A stretch of DNA of 64,000 bases. Source: Ignatzschineria rhizosphaerae. GTDB lineage: Bacteria; Pseudomonadota; Gammaproteobacteria; Cardiobacteriales; Wohlfahrtiimonadaceae. Position numbers and translations under genes: made by a program. The stretch is from positions 1,236,501-1,300,500 of the forward strand of contig NZ_CP093379.1 of the NCBI RefSeq assembly GCF_022655595.1, written 5' to 3'. Position 1 is the first letter of the stretch. Each line of letters starts with the position of its first letter. Shown here one piece after another: positions 8,304 to 17,528 of the stretch. The notes under the pieces are model-generated. The model did not search any database. It had not been told where the DNA came from and saw only the letters and a program-made list of their open reading frames with translations.

Positions 8304-9917
8304 TTAAGAAAATGATGATAATAACCACTGCCCATCACTTTGTGTTAAATAGTGCGAGATTGCGATATTTTCTAAAAATACTTCATCATGAGATACCACT
8401 AATAAACTTCCCTGATATTGCCGCAACATCTCCTCTAAAGCCGCCATTAACTCAAGATCAAGATGATTATTAGGCTCATCAAGCAGTAAGAAGTCAATAG
8501 GCTCTTTTCCATACAAAATTAGTGCTAATGCTGATTTTAAACGCTCGCCACCACTTAAGAATTGACTCTCTTTCTCAATATCTGCCGCCTGTAATCCTAA
8601 TTGAGATAATTGCATTCGAATCTCAGATATCTCCTCTTTAGTTCGCCCTTTTGAAACCTGCACTAAGAGCGACTGATCTGGCACAAGATTCATCAGATGT
8701 TGGTCTAAATATAGCGTATTCACAAATCGCTCAATACCTCCGGAGATTGGCGCTATTAAGCCGGCAATAGTTTTTAATAAGAGTGATTTGCCAATCCCAT
8801 TATTACCCACAATGGCTATTTTAGTACCCGCTTCGATGGTTAAAGAAAGGGGGGAAATCTCATCCTCTAAAAAAGGGAGCACAATAGATTCAAGCTTAGC
8901 GGCTATTCTTCTTGTATGCTTAGCTGTTGCGAGTTCATGAATTACTATTGATGAAGATTGATCAATCTTATTTCTTGCCACTTCTATTCGCTCTTTTCCG
9001 GCATCTTTAATACGATCATACTTGCGCTGCATCTTCCCACTTGTTTGATCACTTCGATTTTTTTGGGCATCCATTAAAATCTTCGCTTGATTTTGATTAC
9101 CACGAGCGCGATTGGCGCTCGCAGCTCTCTTTTGTTGTCTTTCAAGCTGAGTTTGCGCCGTTCTTAAACGTTTTTGCTCTTCTTGTTTTATGGCGCTCAA
9201 CCTCTCTAGCACTCGCTTTTTTGCTTCACTTTGCATCGCTTGATATGCGGAAAAATTCCCCGTAAACCATATAAGATTATCAGGTGTTAATTCTACAATC
9301 GTCTCAACTCGATCTAAAAGAGCACGATCATGAGTGATTAAAATGACTTTCCCTCGCCAAGCCATGATCATTTCCCAAAGCTTCTCTTTATGACATGAGT
9401 CTAGATGATTACTCGGCTCATCTAAAATAAGCGTCGTTTTATCTGATAAAAAGGCCGCAGCAACCCGAATACGCATCTGTTCACCGCCACTTAACTCATG
9501 TGCAAACGTTGATAATGCGTATTGAGAAAGCGATAACCTTGCTAAAAGCACTATGGCATCACTTTCAATACTCCAGCGATCATTAATCTGTGCAAAATCA
9601 GCCGGATCAACACTCCCCGCTTCAATACGAGATAATGCCTTTAAAATCTCCGTAATCCCCAAAAGATCAGAGATCGTTGTGATTGCGGTAATCGGATAGA
9701 CTTGAGGCAGATAAAAACTTGTATCACTATTTTGTACAAAACCGCTTGTAGGGGAAATACCGCCCGATAATATTTGCGCTAAGAGCGACTTTCCGACACC
9801 ATTACGACCCACTAAAGCCGTTACTTTACTAGAGAAAGAACCTGAAATATTGGAAAATAACCTTTCGCCATGCGGTAATTGATAGGCGACATCGTGCAAT
9901 TGTAAGTGACTAGACAT
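8304..9917 (-). CDS. ABC-F family ATPase
   Basis: 537 residues with two ABC ATPase domains and no membrane segments, the ABC-F layout of ribosome-associated translation factors and some antibiotic-resistance proteins. Walker A is GRNGVGKS (37-44) in the first domain and GNNGIGKS near residue 370 in the second. Both have LSGGE signatures and Walker B motifs with the ABC-F linker form LDEPSNHLD / LDEPNNHLD. The inter-domain region (about 220-320) is a highly charged Arg/Lys/Gln-rich helical linker, consistent with insertion into the ribosomal E site. The subtype (Uup, EttA, YheS, YbiT or resistance type) cannot be fixed by eye. Confidence 0.88.
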   Translation of the reverse strand: MSSHLQLHDVAYQLPHGERLFSNISGSFSSKVTALVGRNGVGKSLLAQILSGGISPTSGFVQNSDTSFYLPQVYPITAITTISDLLGITEILKALSRIEAGSVDPADFAQINDRWSIESDAIVLLARLSLSQYALSTFAHELSGGEQMRIRVAAAFLSDKTTLILDEPSNHLDSCHKEKLWEMIMAWRGKVILITHDRALLDRVETIVELTPDNLIWFTGNFSAYQAMQSEAKKRVLERLSAIKQEEQKRLRTAQTQLERQQKRAASANRARGNQNQAKILMDAQKNRSDQTSGKMQRKYDRIKDAGKERIEVARNKIDQSSSIVIHELATAKHTRRIAAKLESIVLPFLEDEISPLSLTIEAGTKIAIVGNNGIGKSLLLKTIAGLIAPISGGIERFVNTLYLDQHLMNLVPDQSLLVQVSKGRTKEEISEIRMQLSQLGLQAADIEKESQFLSGGERLKSALALILYGKEPIDFLLLDEPNNHLDLELMAALEEMLRQYQGSLLVVSHDEVFLENIAISHYLTQSDGQWLLSSFS

Positions 9918-10070
9918 AAGAACTCCTTGATTAAAATTAATCTTTGAAAAAGACTTTTAAAATCAAGTTAGTTATTCATCTATACCATTGCCTCAATAAA
10001 ACGCAAGAATTGCGTAGCGCTATCATACAAAAGCAGCATCATAATTGCAATAAAACCTATGCTTCTCTTA

Positions 10071-10739
10071 TTACTCTACTACGGGATTCAATGTTGGTAA
10101 CCAAACATCATCTTTTAATATTTGGCGCATCCCTGCAATATCTAAAAAGGCATCGGGAAATAGATAATCTCCTGGCATTCCCGGCACTTGTAGCGCTTGC
10201 CACTTTAATGTTAATTCCGGAACTAAGGATCGAAGTGGCACTTCTAAGAGCGTTGTGCAATAGAGATTTTCTAAGGAGCGGCTTGTCAGCACATAAGGCT
10301 CCCCTATTTTTTGGGCAACCTCCTTAGCAAAGAGTGTTTTTGCCATAGAATCTAAAAAATCTGGGCGAGCAATAAGATATGTTTTGGCAAAAGTGGGGGA
10401 TAAAAACTCCGTAATAGGCGTTAATAAGACCTGATTGAGCTTATCAGGATGATCATTAGTGGTGGCATGCGTTACCTTAATCTCTGGTGAAACCTCGGTA
10501 ATAACAGCGATATGGGAATAATCCCCCCCACTAACTAATTGAATCATCCGACTCTCTTTGCCATAAGCCGTACGAAAGACAATGTCTCCTACCTCAAGCT
10601 CGTTCAGATAAGTCGATTCCCAAGGATCATAAATACGGGGATCTCGAAAAGGGTTAATTTCAAAATAGTGGATGATCGCAATGATTACAATCATCACAAA
10701 TATCAAAAAGCCCCCGAATAAATGCCGGCGTTTTAACAT
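10071..10739 (-). CDS. YiiX/YebB-like NlpC/P60-fold cysteine hydrolase
   Basis: 222 residues. One N-terminal membrane helix (about 8-26) precedes a periplasmic domain of the YiiX/YebB permuted NlpC/P60 family. The family landmarks are visible: ELEVGDIVFR at the start of the domain, DYSHIAVI with the catalytic-type His76, and ENLYCTTLLE with Cys161 in the expected order for the circularly permuted papain-like fold. Members are proposed amidases or acyltransferases acting on cell wall or lipids, and the substrate is unknown. It is a lone gene; the next gene on the same strand is a lipoprotein about 200 bp upstream. Confidence 0.78.
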   Translation of the reverse strand: MLKRRHLFGGFLIFVMIVIIAIIHYFEINPFRDPRIYDPWESTYLNELEVGDIVFRTAYGKESRMIQLVSGGDYSHIAVITEVSPEIKVTHATTNDHPDKLNQVLLTPITEFLSPTFAKTYLIARPDFLDSMAKTLFAKEVAQKIGEPYVLTSRSLENLYCTTLLEVPLRSLVPELTLKWQALQVPGMPGDYLFPDAFLDIAGMRQILKDDVWLPTLNPVVE

Positions 10740-10873
10740 AAAACCGAATTAACCTCTTGTAAAACTATATGCCCCAATTTCAATCCCCTAGTAGTTTGCT
10801 CTTTAAGCTAAAGAGCGTATAAAGACAAGATTAATACTCTATTAATCCCTATTTTCACCAATATTGTGACATA

Positions 10874-10916
10874 AAAAAACGCTGTGTTCTCATTTTGAAA
10901 ATCACAGCGCTTCTTA
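10874..10916 (-). terminator. Terminator of the DUF4878 lipoprotein gene
   Basis: On the minus strand an AGCGCTGTGATT..AACACAGCG hairpin is followed by seven Ts. It lies about 20 bp beyond the stop of the 10935-11342 gene. Confidence 0.8.
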
Positions 10917-10934
10917 ATTTTTTAAAAATTGCGC

Positions 10935-11342
10935 TTATAGCTCAACTTTCCAACCATCTTTTGTTTTTACAGTCCCGACTTCATCCGGTCCTGAAACTTC
11001 ACCATCTTTATAAGTCACGATTAAATATACAGATGCTTTAGTTTTATCACTGTTATATTCAACGCTATCTACTTTAACATCCTTAATGCCGCCTTTAGAT
11101 TTCATCTCTTCTTGCGCCATACCCACCATCATGCTGAGCTTGCCTTCGATCATTGCTTTTGCTTCTGGTGTATTATCTTTCTCATCAAGATAGATAATAT
11201 CTAATAAACGTTTGCTATCACCTTTTTCAAATACAGTGATAAATTCTTTTGCAACAGCTTCTGGCTCATCAGCCCCACCGCCACAAGCAACAGCTACAAC
11301 TACGAAAAACATTACAGCAAAAAACATCTTTAATTGTTTCAT
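10935..11342 (-). CDS. DUF4878 lipoprotein
   Basis: 135 residues. The N terminus is a lipoprotein signal, with a hydrophobic run ending in VAVAC-GGG, so Cys20 is the predicted lipidated residue. The mature part matches the DUF4878 pattern: an EPEAVAKEFITVFEKGDSKR start, an alpha helix and then beta strands ending KTKDGWKVEL, which is an NTF2/cystatin-like small domain. The function is unknown and an envelope location is predicted. It is monocistronic, with its own terminator. Confidence 0.8.
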   Translation of the reverse strand: MKQLKMFFAVMFFVVVAVACGGGADEPEAVAKEFITVFEKGDSKRLLDIIYLDEKDNTPEAKAMIEGKLSMMVGMAQEEMKSKGGIKDVKVDSVEYNSDKTKASVYLIVTYKDGEVSGPDEVGTVKTKDGWKVEL

Positions 11343-11642
11343 TCTTGTTTCCTTCGTGAATTACGGGTCATTGTGCGCCGATTATTACACAAACATTAAT
11401 AAGGAACAATTATTCAAGTGGATAAATTATTTTTCATACCTATTAAATTATCAATATTATTAATATTAATGGGGAAAATCTGCATCAATTGAATATTGGT
11501 CCTTAAAAATTCCATAACATTCTTAGCAATGTAACCAATCCTAAACTATCATCTTTTTTATGATATCTTTTTTACTACTTAACATTATTTACACTACCCC
11601 CAATCTTGCTAATCTGCTTCTTATTTATTGATACTTTTACAT

Positions 11643-12278
11643 ATGGAGCTTTCAACACTGCTCCTGTTCATCCCTGCTTGCTTTGCCTTAAATCTAGCAC
11701 CAGGACCCAACAACCTCCTTTCCATTAATAATGCTGCAAGCTACAGCTTTAAAAGCTCCTGTATTGGTGGAATTGGGCGTTTAATTGCTTTTATCTTAAT
11801 GTTGTTTCTCGCATCATTAGGTCTTGCTGTCGTCCTACATACCTCTGAAGTTATCTTCAATATCATTAAAGCGATAGGGGTAATTTACCTTCTATATCTT
11901 GCTTTTCAACTTTGGAGAGCCCCAACAGATCTCAATATGATTAGTGGGAAAAATACTCAAATATCATGTAATCACCTGATGCTTGCTAAACAAGAATTTT
12001 TTGTTGCAGCAGGTAATCCCAAGGCTATTTTAATTTTTACCGCATTTTTGCCACAATTTATTGATCCTACACTCCCAACAAATTTACAATTTTTAATATT
12101 AGGGAGCCTCTTCTTACTTTTAGAGTTTGTAGCCATCTTGCTTTACGCTTACCTTGGCTTACATATCCAAAAACTACTGGTAAGACCCACCGCAAAAAAA
12201 ATCTTTAATCGAATGTGTGCATCTTTGCTTGCTTTTGCGAGTCTTGGCTTACTGCTAACTCAAAGAAGCCGAAGCTAA
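11643..12278 (+). CDS. LysE-family amino acid exporter
   Basis: 211 residues from the ATG at 11643. A TTG 15 bp upstream is in frame but less likely. Six hydrophobic helices are predicted, with the family signature NLAPGPNNLLSINNA in the first loop, as in LysE/RhtB exporters. A second landmark, AGNPKAILIFTAFLPQF, lies in the middle. Family members export lysine, homoserine, threonine or other amino acids by proton antiport; the substrate cannot be read from sequence. No LysR/LysG-type regulator is adjacent. Convergent with the pirin gene across a shared terminator. Confidence 0.88.
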   Translation: MELSTLLLFIPACFALNLAPGPNNLLSINNAASYSFKSSCIGGIGRLIAFILMLFLASLGLAVVLHTSEVIFNIIKAIGVIYLLYLAFQLWRAPTDLNMISGKNTQISCNHLMLAKQEFFVAAGNPKAILIFTAFLPQFIDPTLPTNLQFLILGSLFLLLEFVAILLYAYLGLHIQKLLVRPTAKKIFNRMCASLLAFASLGLLLTQRSRS

Positions 12279-12292
12279 CTATCAAATTCTGC

Positions 12293-12326
12293 ACAAAAAA
12301 ACAGCCTTATTAGAGGCTGTTTTTTA
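12293..12326. terminator. Bidirectional terminator, lysE-like / pirin
   Basis: The AAACAGCCT and AGGCTGTTT arms are flanked by an A-run on the left and a T-run on the right. It therefore works as a hairpin plus U-tract on both strands between two convergent genes. Confidence 0.88.
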
Positions 12327-12354
12327 TGACATAAACTATCTTGTTGCTGATTAT

Positions 12355-13302
12355 TTAATTCCTTAAAAAGAGGATCAGTTTTACTGGAAACTCAGGAGCT
12401 TTAAGATTATCACGGGATTCACCTTCAATTTTTGGAAAGATTGAAGTATCCCCAGATTCCCAAAGTTCATGGCATTTTCGAATTTTTTCAGCATCTGATG
12501 ATACATAGTTCCACCAGATATAATGATCCTCTTTGTGGGGCAAGCCACCAAAGATGATAAATCTCGCTCGTTTTTTCACGATCATTTGCAATTGCGAAAC
12601 ACCTTTAAATGCCAATAATAGATCTGGTGTTATCTCCTCTTCATGCAAGGAGTCTGCTTGATGATCATTTAAAGCGGCAAACTCAACTTCCCCTTCAATC
12701 ATTGTAATTGCATATTCATATTGCTTTTCAAGCGGTAAAAGACTCTCGCCGATGTCTAATGTAAGCTCCATTGCAAAAATAGGGCTATAGGTTTTTAAAG
12801 GGGAGCTATTTCCCTCAAACTCCCCGGCAATCAGCCTCCCTTCTCCATGCTCTAATTCAATTAAGGGCAGCGCTGATTGCGACATTGAGATAAATCCTGG
12901 TGAAACTTCTTCTGATTCTTTTGGCAATGCAATCCAAAATTGTAAAAGATGCAAGGCTGAATTCCCGCTTTGAAGTAAAGTCTCAGGAGTATCTTCTGTA
13001 TGAACAATTCCCTGACCACAAGTCATAAAATTCAGCTCCCCTGCATTTGCCACCAAATGATTACCTATTGAATCTTGATGCTGTACAGTGCCATCAATAA
13101 TCCACGATAAAATCTGAAGACCAATATGGGGATGGGGACCGACGCCTAAATGTTGCGTTGTATTAATATTAGGCTCCTCAAGCTTATCAAAAAAGCACCA
13201 AGGACCAATTTGACGCCTAATTCTAGAAGGTAATCCTCTTAAAATCGTAAAGCTACCATCGAGAGGACGCCGTTGTAATGGGATTATTTGAAAATCGATC
13301 AT
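12355..13302 (-). CDS. Pirin family protein
   Basis: 315 residues, starting at the ATG at 13302, which has a GGAGG site 6 bp upstream. The longer frame to 13350 has no such signal. It is a bicupin pirin fold. The N-terminal cupin has HPHIGLQIL and, further on, QHQDSIGN and GQGIVHTED, which supply the usual three His and one Glu metal ligands. Pirins act variously as quercetin dioxygenases or redox-linked regulators. The usual HPHRGFE motif is altered to HPHIGLQ, so this is a divergent paralogue of the canonical pirin at 53094-53960. Role unknown. Confidence 0.88.
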   Translation of the reverse strand: MIDFQIIPLQRRPLDGSFTILRGLPSRIRRQIGPWCFFDKLEEPNINTTQHLGVGPHPHIGLQILSWIIDGTVQHQDSIGNHLVANAGELNFMTCGQGIVHTEDTPETLLQSGNSALHLLQFWIALPKESEEVSPGFISMSQSALPLIELEHGEGRLIAGEFEGNSSPLKTYSPIFAMELTLDIGESLLPLEKQYEYAITMIEGEVEFAALNDHQADSLHEEEITPDLLLAFKGVSQLQMIVKKRARFIIFGGLPHKEDHYIWWNYVSSDAEKIRKCHELWESGDTSIFPKIEGESRDNLKAPEFPVKLILFLRN

Positions 13303-13416
13303 TATTCCTCCAAATAAAAGACTTGTATTTCTAAGAAAATATATTATCATCTTTCTTCGTAGTTAACGTTGTTCCAAAGCAGTTCTTTAGAAAGAAATGC
13401 GGCAAGTAAAACAGAC

Positions 13417-13444
13417 TTGACAAGTAAAGAAGACAACGTATAAT
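13417..13444 (+). promoter_or_regulatory. Sigma-70 promoter of tRNA-Leu
   Basis: A perfect TTGACA (13417-13422) and a perfect TATAAT (13439-13444) are separated by 16 bp. The tRNA starts 12 bp after the -10 box. This is the strongest consensus promoter noticed in the window. Confidence 0.9.
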
Positions 13445-13455
13445 TAACGGCTTAT

Positions 13456-13539
13456 GCGAGCGTGGCGAAATTGGTATACGCGCTAGACTTAGGATCTAGT
13501 GGTTCATCCGTGAGAGTTCGAGTCTCTCCGCTCGCACCA
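13456..13539 (+). tRNA. tRNA-Leu (anticodon UAG)
   Basis: 84 nt with a long variable arm (type II), ending in an encoded CCA. The acceptor stem pairs GCGAGCG with the 3' CGCTCGC. The anticodon loop CTTAGGA holds TAG at 13490-13492, reading CUN leucine codons. The T arm is GAGAGTTCGAGTCTCTC. It is the only tRNA found in the window. Confidence 0.97.
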
Positions 13540-13579
13540 TATTTAGTTATGGTGATACAATCACCTTAATAAGTTTAAG

Positions 13580-13605
13580 AAGGTGCTTTTGAGCACCTTT
13601 TTTTA
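13580..13605 (+). terminator. Terminator after tRNA-Leu
   Basis: An AAGGTGCT..AGCACCTT hairpin with a TTTG loop is followed by a T-run. It ends the tRNA transcript and lies upstream of the true tig start, which is one reason the tig start was placed at 13649. Confidence 0.88.
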
Positions 13606-13648
13606 TATTTCCAATTTTAGATTCAAACTTATAATCGGGTATAAAATT

Positions 13649-14950
13649 ATGTCAGTAGAAACTTTAGAAGGCCTCAAGCGCCGCGTAGTGATTGAACTTG
13701 ATGCTGAGCAAGTGAAGAAAGATATTGAAAATCGTCTTCAAAACTTGTCTCGCCGCGTTCGTGTTGATGGATTCCGCCCTGGTAAAGTTCCAGTAAAAGT
13801 TGTTCGCAGCATGCATGGCGCAGAAGTTGAGAATGAAGTAATTGGTGAAGCTATTGGCAAAAAATACCAAGCGCTTATTACAGAGCTCAAATTAGAACCA
13901 GCAGGTCAGCCTGTTATCGATATGCCTTCAGAAGAGAACAAATTCTCTTTCACAGCAGAATTTGAAGTAATGCCTGAAGTAAAGCTTGATAATTTAGACA
14001 AATTAGAAGCTGTTAAGCTTGAAGCAGAAGTGACTGATGCGGATCTTGAAAACATGCTTACAACACTTCAAAAGCAGAGCCAAACTTGGGCTGAAGCTGA
14101 TACAGCTGCTGCGCTTGAAAATCGTGTAAATATCAATTTCGTTGGCCGTGTTGATGGCGAAGAATTTGAGGGCGGTAAAGCTGACAATACTCCACTTCTT
14201 TTAGGTTCAAACTCAATGATTCCTGGATTTGAAGATCAAATCGTAGGTATGAAAAAAGGCGAAACTAAAACGATTAAAGTGACTTTCCCTGCAGAATACC
14301 AAGCAGAACACTTAGCAGGTAAAGAAGCTGAGTTTGATATCACTGTAAACAGTGTAGAAGTAGGTCAATTACCAGAAATCAATGCTGAATTTGCAGAGCG
14401 TTTTGGAATTGAAGGTGGCGATGTTGAGAAACTTCGTACTGAACTTCGTAAAAACATGGAGCGTGAATTAAACAATGTTATTCATAACCGCTTCAAGTCT
14501 TCAGTATTAGAATCTCTTGAAAAAAATCATGAGTTAGAAGTTCCAGAAGTGATGGTGATTGCAGAAGCTCAATCAATGGCGCAACAATCAAACTTCCCAC
14601 AACCTCAAAACCAAGAAGAAGCAAACCAGTTAATGGATCTTGTAAAACAACTTTTTGCAACACAAGCAGAACAAAAAGTTCGTTTAAGCCTTCTTGTCAG
14701 TCAATTCATTGAAGATAACAAAATTACGCCTGATGAAACATACGTTGATAAGCGCTTAGAACTTATCGCTTCAACTTATGAAGATCCAGCAGAAGTAATC
14801 GAGCACTTCAAGAAAGACAAAAACAGCATGCAAAACATCCGCAACATTGCCTTAGAAGATCAAGTTGTTGACCTTTTAGCAGAGAAAGCAGCGGTTGTTA
14901 CTGAGAAGAAAACTTTCGATGAGCTGATGAATCAACAAGCTCAAAGATAA
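13649..14950 (+). CDS. tig: Trigger factor
   Basis: 433 residues, almost exactly the E. coli length. A ribosome-associated chaperone with peptidyl-prolyl isomerase activity. It has the N-terminal ribosome-binding domain with the GFRPGKVP signature near residues 43-50, a central FKBP-type domain (about 150-245, ending in FDITVNSVEV) and a long helical C-terminal chaperone domain. The ATG at 13649 matches the family start (MSVETLEGL); the upstream in-frame extension runs through the tRNA terminator and is rejected. The usual clpP-clpX-lon neighbours are not present; rpsU follows instead. Confidence 0.97.
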   Translation: MSVETLEGLKRRVVIELDAEQVKKDIENRLQNLSRRVRVDGFRPGKVPVKVVRSMHGAEVENEVIGEAIGKKYQALITELKLEPAGQPVIDMPSEENKFSFTAEFEVMPEVKLDNLDKLEAVKLEAEVTDADLENMLTTLQKQSQTWAEADTAAALENRVNINFVGRVDGEEFEGGKADNTPLLLGSNSMIPGFEDQIVGMKKGETKTIKVTFPAEYQAEHLAGKEAEFDITVNSVEVGQLPEINAEFAERFGIEGGDVEKLRTELRKNMERELNNVIHNRFKSSVLESLEKNHELEVPEVMVIAEAQSMAQQSNFPQPQNQEEANQLMDLVKQLFATQAEQKVRLSLLVSQFIEDNKITPDETYVDKRLELIASTYEDPAEVIEHFKKDKNSMQNIRNIALEDQVVDLLAEKAAVVTEKKTFDELMNQQAQR

Positions 14951-15093
14951 GTCAAAGCATTCATGAAATAGCCTCTAACATTGATATTTTCAATAATAGA
15001 GGCTAAACTAGTGAGTTCGTGTTCTTATTAATATCTTGGTGATATGAATTAAGAACAATTTTATTTAAACTTTATTAATTGAGGTGATGTTCA

Positions 15094-15309
15094 ATGCCTT
15101 CCGTCAAGATTCGTGAGAATGAACCATTTGACGTTGCTATGCGTCGTTTTAGACGTGCTTGCGAAAAAGCAGGTATCGTATCTGAGGTGCGTGCACGTGA
15201 GTACTATGAAAAACCGACAACTGAAAGAAAGCGTAAGAAGGCTGCGGCTCAGAAACGCCATTATAAACGTATAATGCGCGAATCTAACCGTAGAATCCGT
15301 TACTACTAA
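15094..15309 (+). CDS. rpsU: 30S ribosomal protein bS21
   Basis: 71 residues, Arg/Lys-rich throughout, beginning [19 protein letters not shown] and ending RRIRYY, which is the gammaproteobacterial bS21 form. It sits on the 30S platform near the anti-Shine-Dalgarno region and is needed for initiation. A GAGGTGA ribosome binding site precedes the ATG by 6 bp. The usual dnaG-rpoD partners of the macromolecular synthesis operon are absent. It is monocistronic, with a strong terminator. Confidence 0.98.
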   Translation: MPSVKIRENEPFDVAMRRFRRACEKAGIVSEVRAREYYEKPTTERKRKKAAAQKRHYKRIMRESNRRIRYY

Positions 15310-15349
15310 TCGTTGTTTAGTTTTAAAGCTACTCAATGTGAGTAACGAT

Positions 15350-15382
15350 AAAAACCCTAGATTTTTAATCTAGGGTTTTTTT
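15350..15382 (+). terminator. rpsU terminator
   Basis: An AAAACCCTAGAT..ATCTAGGGTTTTTTT stem with a short T loop and T-tail follows directly after rpsU. Confidence 0.92.
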
Positions 15383-15627
15383 ATATCTTTGATTTTCTTA
15401 TTTTAATGCGATTAAACTAGCGGTCCTTACAAATAAGAGTTATCAGTAAAACTCCCCTACAGACAAGAGCATTGCACTCTCTCAATAAAAAGTCTCAAGC
15501 TAGGAGATCCACCAATACCAAAGCTGATCGAGATATCACATCTATTTAGTTGCGCTCTTAGTTAATCAACGTAAAATATCTCCTATCTATCCCCCTCATT
15601 GGGATGACAAAATTAGGAAAACTTAAG

Positions 15628-15771
15628 ATGAAACCAAAATTTATTTTACTGATCACTTCCCTCTTTATTCTAACCGCATGCGCCTCTGGCAACACGAATG
15701 TTAAAGCACGTAATGATTATGAGAATAAGGTTTATGGCAGAATCTCTTATGATTACTCTGTTAGCAGGTAA
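15628..15771 (+). CDS. Small lipoprotein, 47 residues
   Basis: A short ORF with a clear lipoprotein signal: MKPK, a hydrophobic stretch, then LTAC-AS, so Cys18 is the predicted lipidated residue. The mature peptide has only 30 residues (polar, Asn/Tyr-rich, ending SVSR). An AGGAAA sequence lies about 12 bp before the ATG. It resembles the many small unnamed envelope lipoproteins, and no family was recognised. The signal structure makes a chance ORF unlikely. Confidence 0.6.
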   Translation: MKPKFILLITSLFILTACASGNTNVKARNDYENKVYGRISYDYSVSR

Positions 15772-15825
15772 TCAAGCCTCCAATAGTTTTATCCTTCTTT
15801 TAATTTAGCAAATACCTACATACTA

Positions 15826-16248
15826 TTATTTCACAATAGGGATAATGGCATTTGTCACTTTAATACTAGAGATTAAGCGCCCTGTCTTTTCAGAATAGAT
15901 ATTCACATCCCAAATATGTGAGCGGCGACCTTTATGAATCAAATCTGCTTTGGCAATAACCTTATCACCAATCTCGGCAGATGAAATATGACTGGCACTA
16001 ATTTGCATCCCCACACAACCTTCCTCTTGTGGTAATATCGCAAAAGAACCAATCCCACCAATTGTTTCAGCAAGCGCAATTGTTGCCCCCCCATGTAAAA
16101 CCCCCATTGTTTGCTGATGATCTTCTGTAACAGGCATTGTCGCTTCTGCGTATTGCTCATTTAATTCTGTGATTTTTATCCCTAAGGTTTTAAAGAGATT
16201 TCTACCAAGATGGCTATTAATACGCTCTGCTGTTCTTTCTCCAATCAT
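15826..16248 (-). CDS. Hotdog-fold thioesterase (PaaI/YdiI type)
   Basis: 140 residues. The central motif VLHGGATIALAETIGG is the conserved helix-turn of the PaaI/YdiI/EntH branch, where the HGG and Glu contribute to catalysis, and GMQISASHISSA follows. Members hydrolyse aryl- or acyl-CoA thioesters such as DHNA-CoA or phenylacetyl-type CoAs. No menaquinone or phenylacetate genes flank it, so the substrate is undetermined. Full family length; monocistronic. Confidence 0.88.
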   Translation of the reverse strand: MIGERTAERINSHLGRNLFKTLGIKITELNEQYAEATMPVTEDHQQTMGVLHGGATIALAETIGGIGSFAILPQEEGCVGMQISASHISSAEIGDKVIAKADLIHKGRRSHIWDVNIYSEKTGRLISSIKVTNAIIPIVK

Positions 16249-16414
16249 TTTCTACTCCCTTTAGTTATATGAGAAATTCTCTAGGAATACAGATCTCTAT
16301 TTTATTACCCATAAAAAGTTATAAAATCACGAGAATGCTCTGCATTCTGTTCTCTTTTTAAGATACAATAAACAATTATATTCTCATTTATCCGATGTAA
16401 AGGAAAGTATATCT

Positions 16415-17080
16415 ATGAACATCCAAATTTGGTCTGACTTCTCTTGCCCATTTTGCTATATCGGCAAACATAACTTAGAACAAGCAATTATGCTGCTCTC
16501 TGAAGAAGAGATGGCGCAGATCAAAATTCAATATCGTAGCTTTGAATTAGCACCTGATGCACCGGCATTTACTGAGCAAACACTTGCAGAAGTATTAGCA
16601 GAGCGCTATCAGACAACACCAGAAAAAGCTAAAGAGCTCACGGTAAATTCAGCTGGTATGGCGGCAACCGTCGGATTGACGATCAATAACGATAAAATTG
16701 TCCCAACGAGTACCTTTATCGCCCATCAGCTCTTACATTATGTGGCAAATAAAGCACCTAGCAAAATTAAAGCTTGCGCTGATCTTCTCTTTAAAGCTTA
16801 TTTCCAAGAGGGGATTAACTTAAGCGATATCGTTGCACTTATCGAAATTGCCGATAAATTAAAACTTGATCTGACAGATGTTAAAAAAGCATTAGATGAA
16901 GAGACTTACGTCAATGCCGTACGTGATGATGAAGCAATTGCCCATCGTATTAATATCCAGAGCGTACCTTTTTTCGTCATTGATAATGAAGTGGCGATTC
17001 AAGGGGCACAAAAAGTTGAAGACTTCCATAGTTTTTTAGTGGAATACTTAAAAGAGAAACAAAATAAAGTAGACGCATAA
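16415..17080 (+). CDS. DsbA-family oxidoreductase, FrnE-like
   Basis: 221 residues without a signal peptide, so cytosolic. The thioredoxin-fold redox motif CPFC is at residues 11-14 and the cis-proline loop is SVPFFVID near residue 185. An all-helical insertion lies between them. This is the FrnE branch of the DsbA/2-hydroxychromene isomerase superfamily, whose members are disulfide isomerases or oxidoreductases linked to stress tolerance. The next gene (17109) starts 28 bp later and is probably co-transcribed. Confidence 0.9.
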   Translation: MNIQIWSDFSCPFCYIGKHNLEQAIMLLSEEEMAQIKIQYRSFELAPDAPAFTEQTLAEVLAERYQTTPEKAKELTVNSAGMAATVGLTINNDKIVPTSTFIAHQLLHYVANKAPSKIKACADLLFKAYFQEGINLSDIVALIEIADKLKLDLTDVKKALDEETYVNAVRDDEAIAHRINIQSVPFFVIDNEVAIQGAQKVEDFHSFLVEYLKEKQNKVDA

Positions 17081-17108
17081 TTTTAAAATACAAAAAGGAG
17101 CATTGTCC

Positions 17109-17438
17109 ATGGAACTAGTATTAATTGGCGGATTATTTGGTATTACCGTTGTTGCTTATATTGTGTCGTTTTTTATGCTTTCTAAAGAGAGTATTCGTAA
17201 ACTTTGGATGGCGCTCTTTTTAATTGTTTTTATCATTGCGATAGGGACTCTACTACTCATTCATTTTAATACCGATCTTTTAGGAACACTCAAAGATATG
17301 ACAGAGATCTACTTTGCCTACTTTGTCATTACCTTCCTTTTGATCTTAGGTGTTATTAATATCTGGGTGTTTAAATCCATTATTTGGCGTGTTTTAAGAG
17401 GAAAAAGCCTTAAATTTAGCGATGATGATGATAACTAA
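17109..17438 (+). CDS. Small inner-membrane protein of unknown function
   Basis: 109 residues from the ATG at 17109, with AGGAG 8 bp upstream; a TTG at 17103 is in frame but too close to that site. Three hydrophobic helices (about 3-23, 33-52 and 68-88) are followed by a short cytosolic tail ending in acidic DDDDN. No family recognised. It probably forms a two-gene unit with the FrnE-like gene, since they share a downstream terminator. Confidence 0.7.
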   Translation: MELVLIGGLFGITVVAYIVSFFMLSKESIRKLWMALFLIVFIIAIGTLLLIHFNTDLLGTLKDMTEIYFAYFVITFLLILGVINIWVFKSIIWRVLRGKSLKFSDDDDN

Positions 17439-17495
17439 TTATCGCAAATTTTAAACTCCCTGAAATGAGCTAAGAATCTTCTTTATCATTTCATT

Positions 17496-17528
17496 AAAAA
17501 GCTGAGAAGGGTCTCCTCTCAGCTTTTA
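17496..17528 (+). terminator. Terminator after the FrnE-like unit
   Basis: AAAAGCTGAGA and TCTCAGCTTTT arms form an 11-bp stem with a T-rich end. Confidence 0.82.

Noticed and set aside
13583-13648. Upstream extension of the trigger factor frame
   Set aside because: It runs through the tRNA terminator and lacks similarity to tig N termini; the ATG at 13649 fits the family.
14975-15006. Terminator after tig
   Set aside because: AGCCTCTA/TAGAGGCT arms form a hairpin but no T-run follows; termination there is uncertain, so no feature was called.
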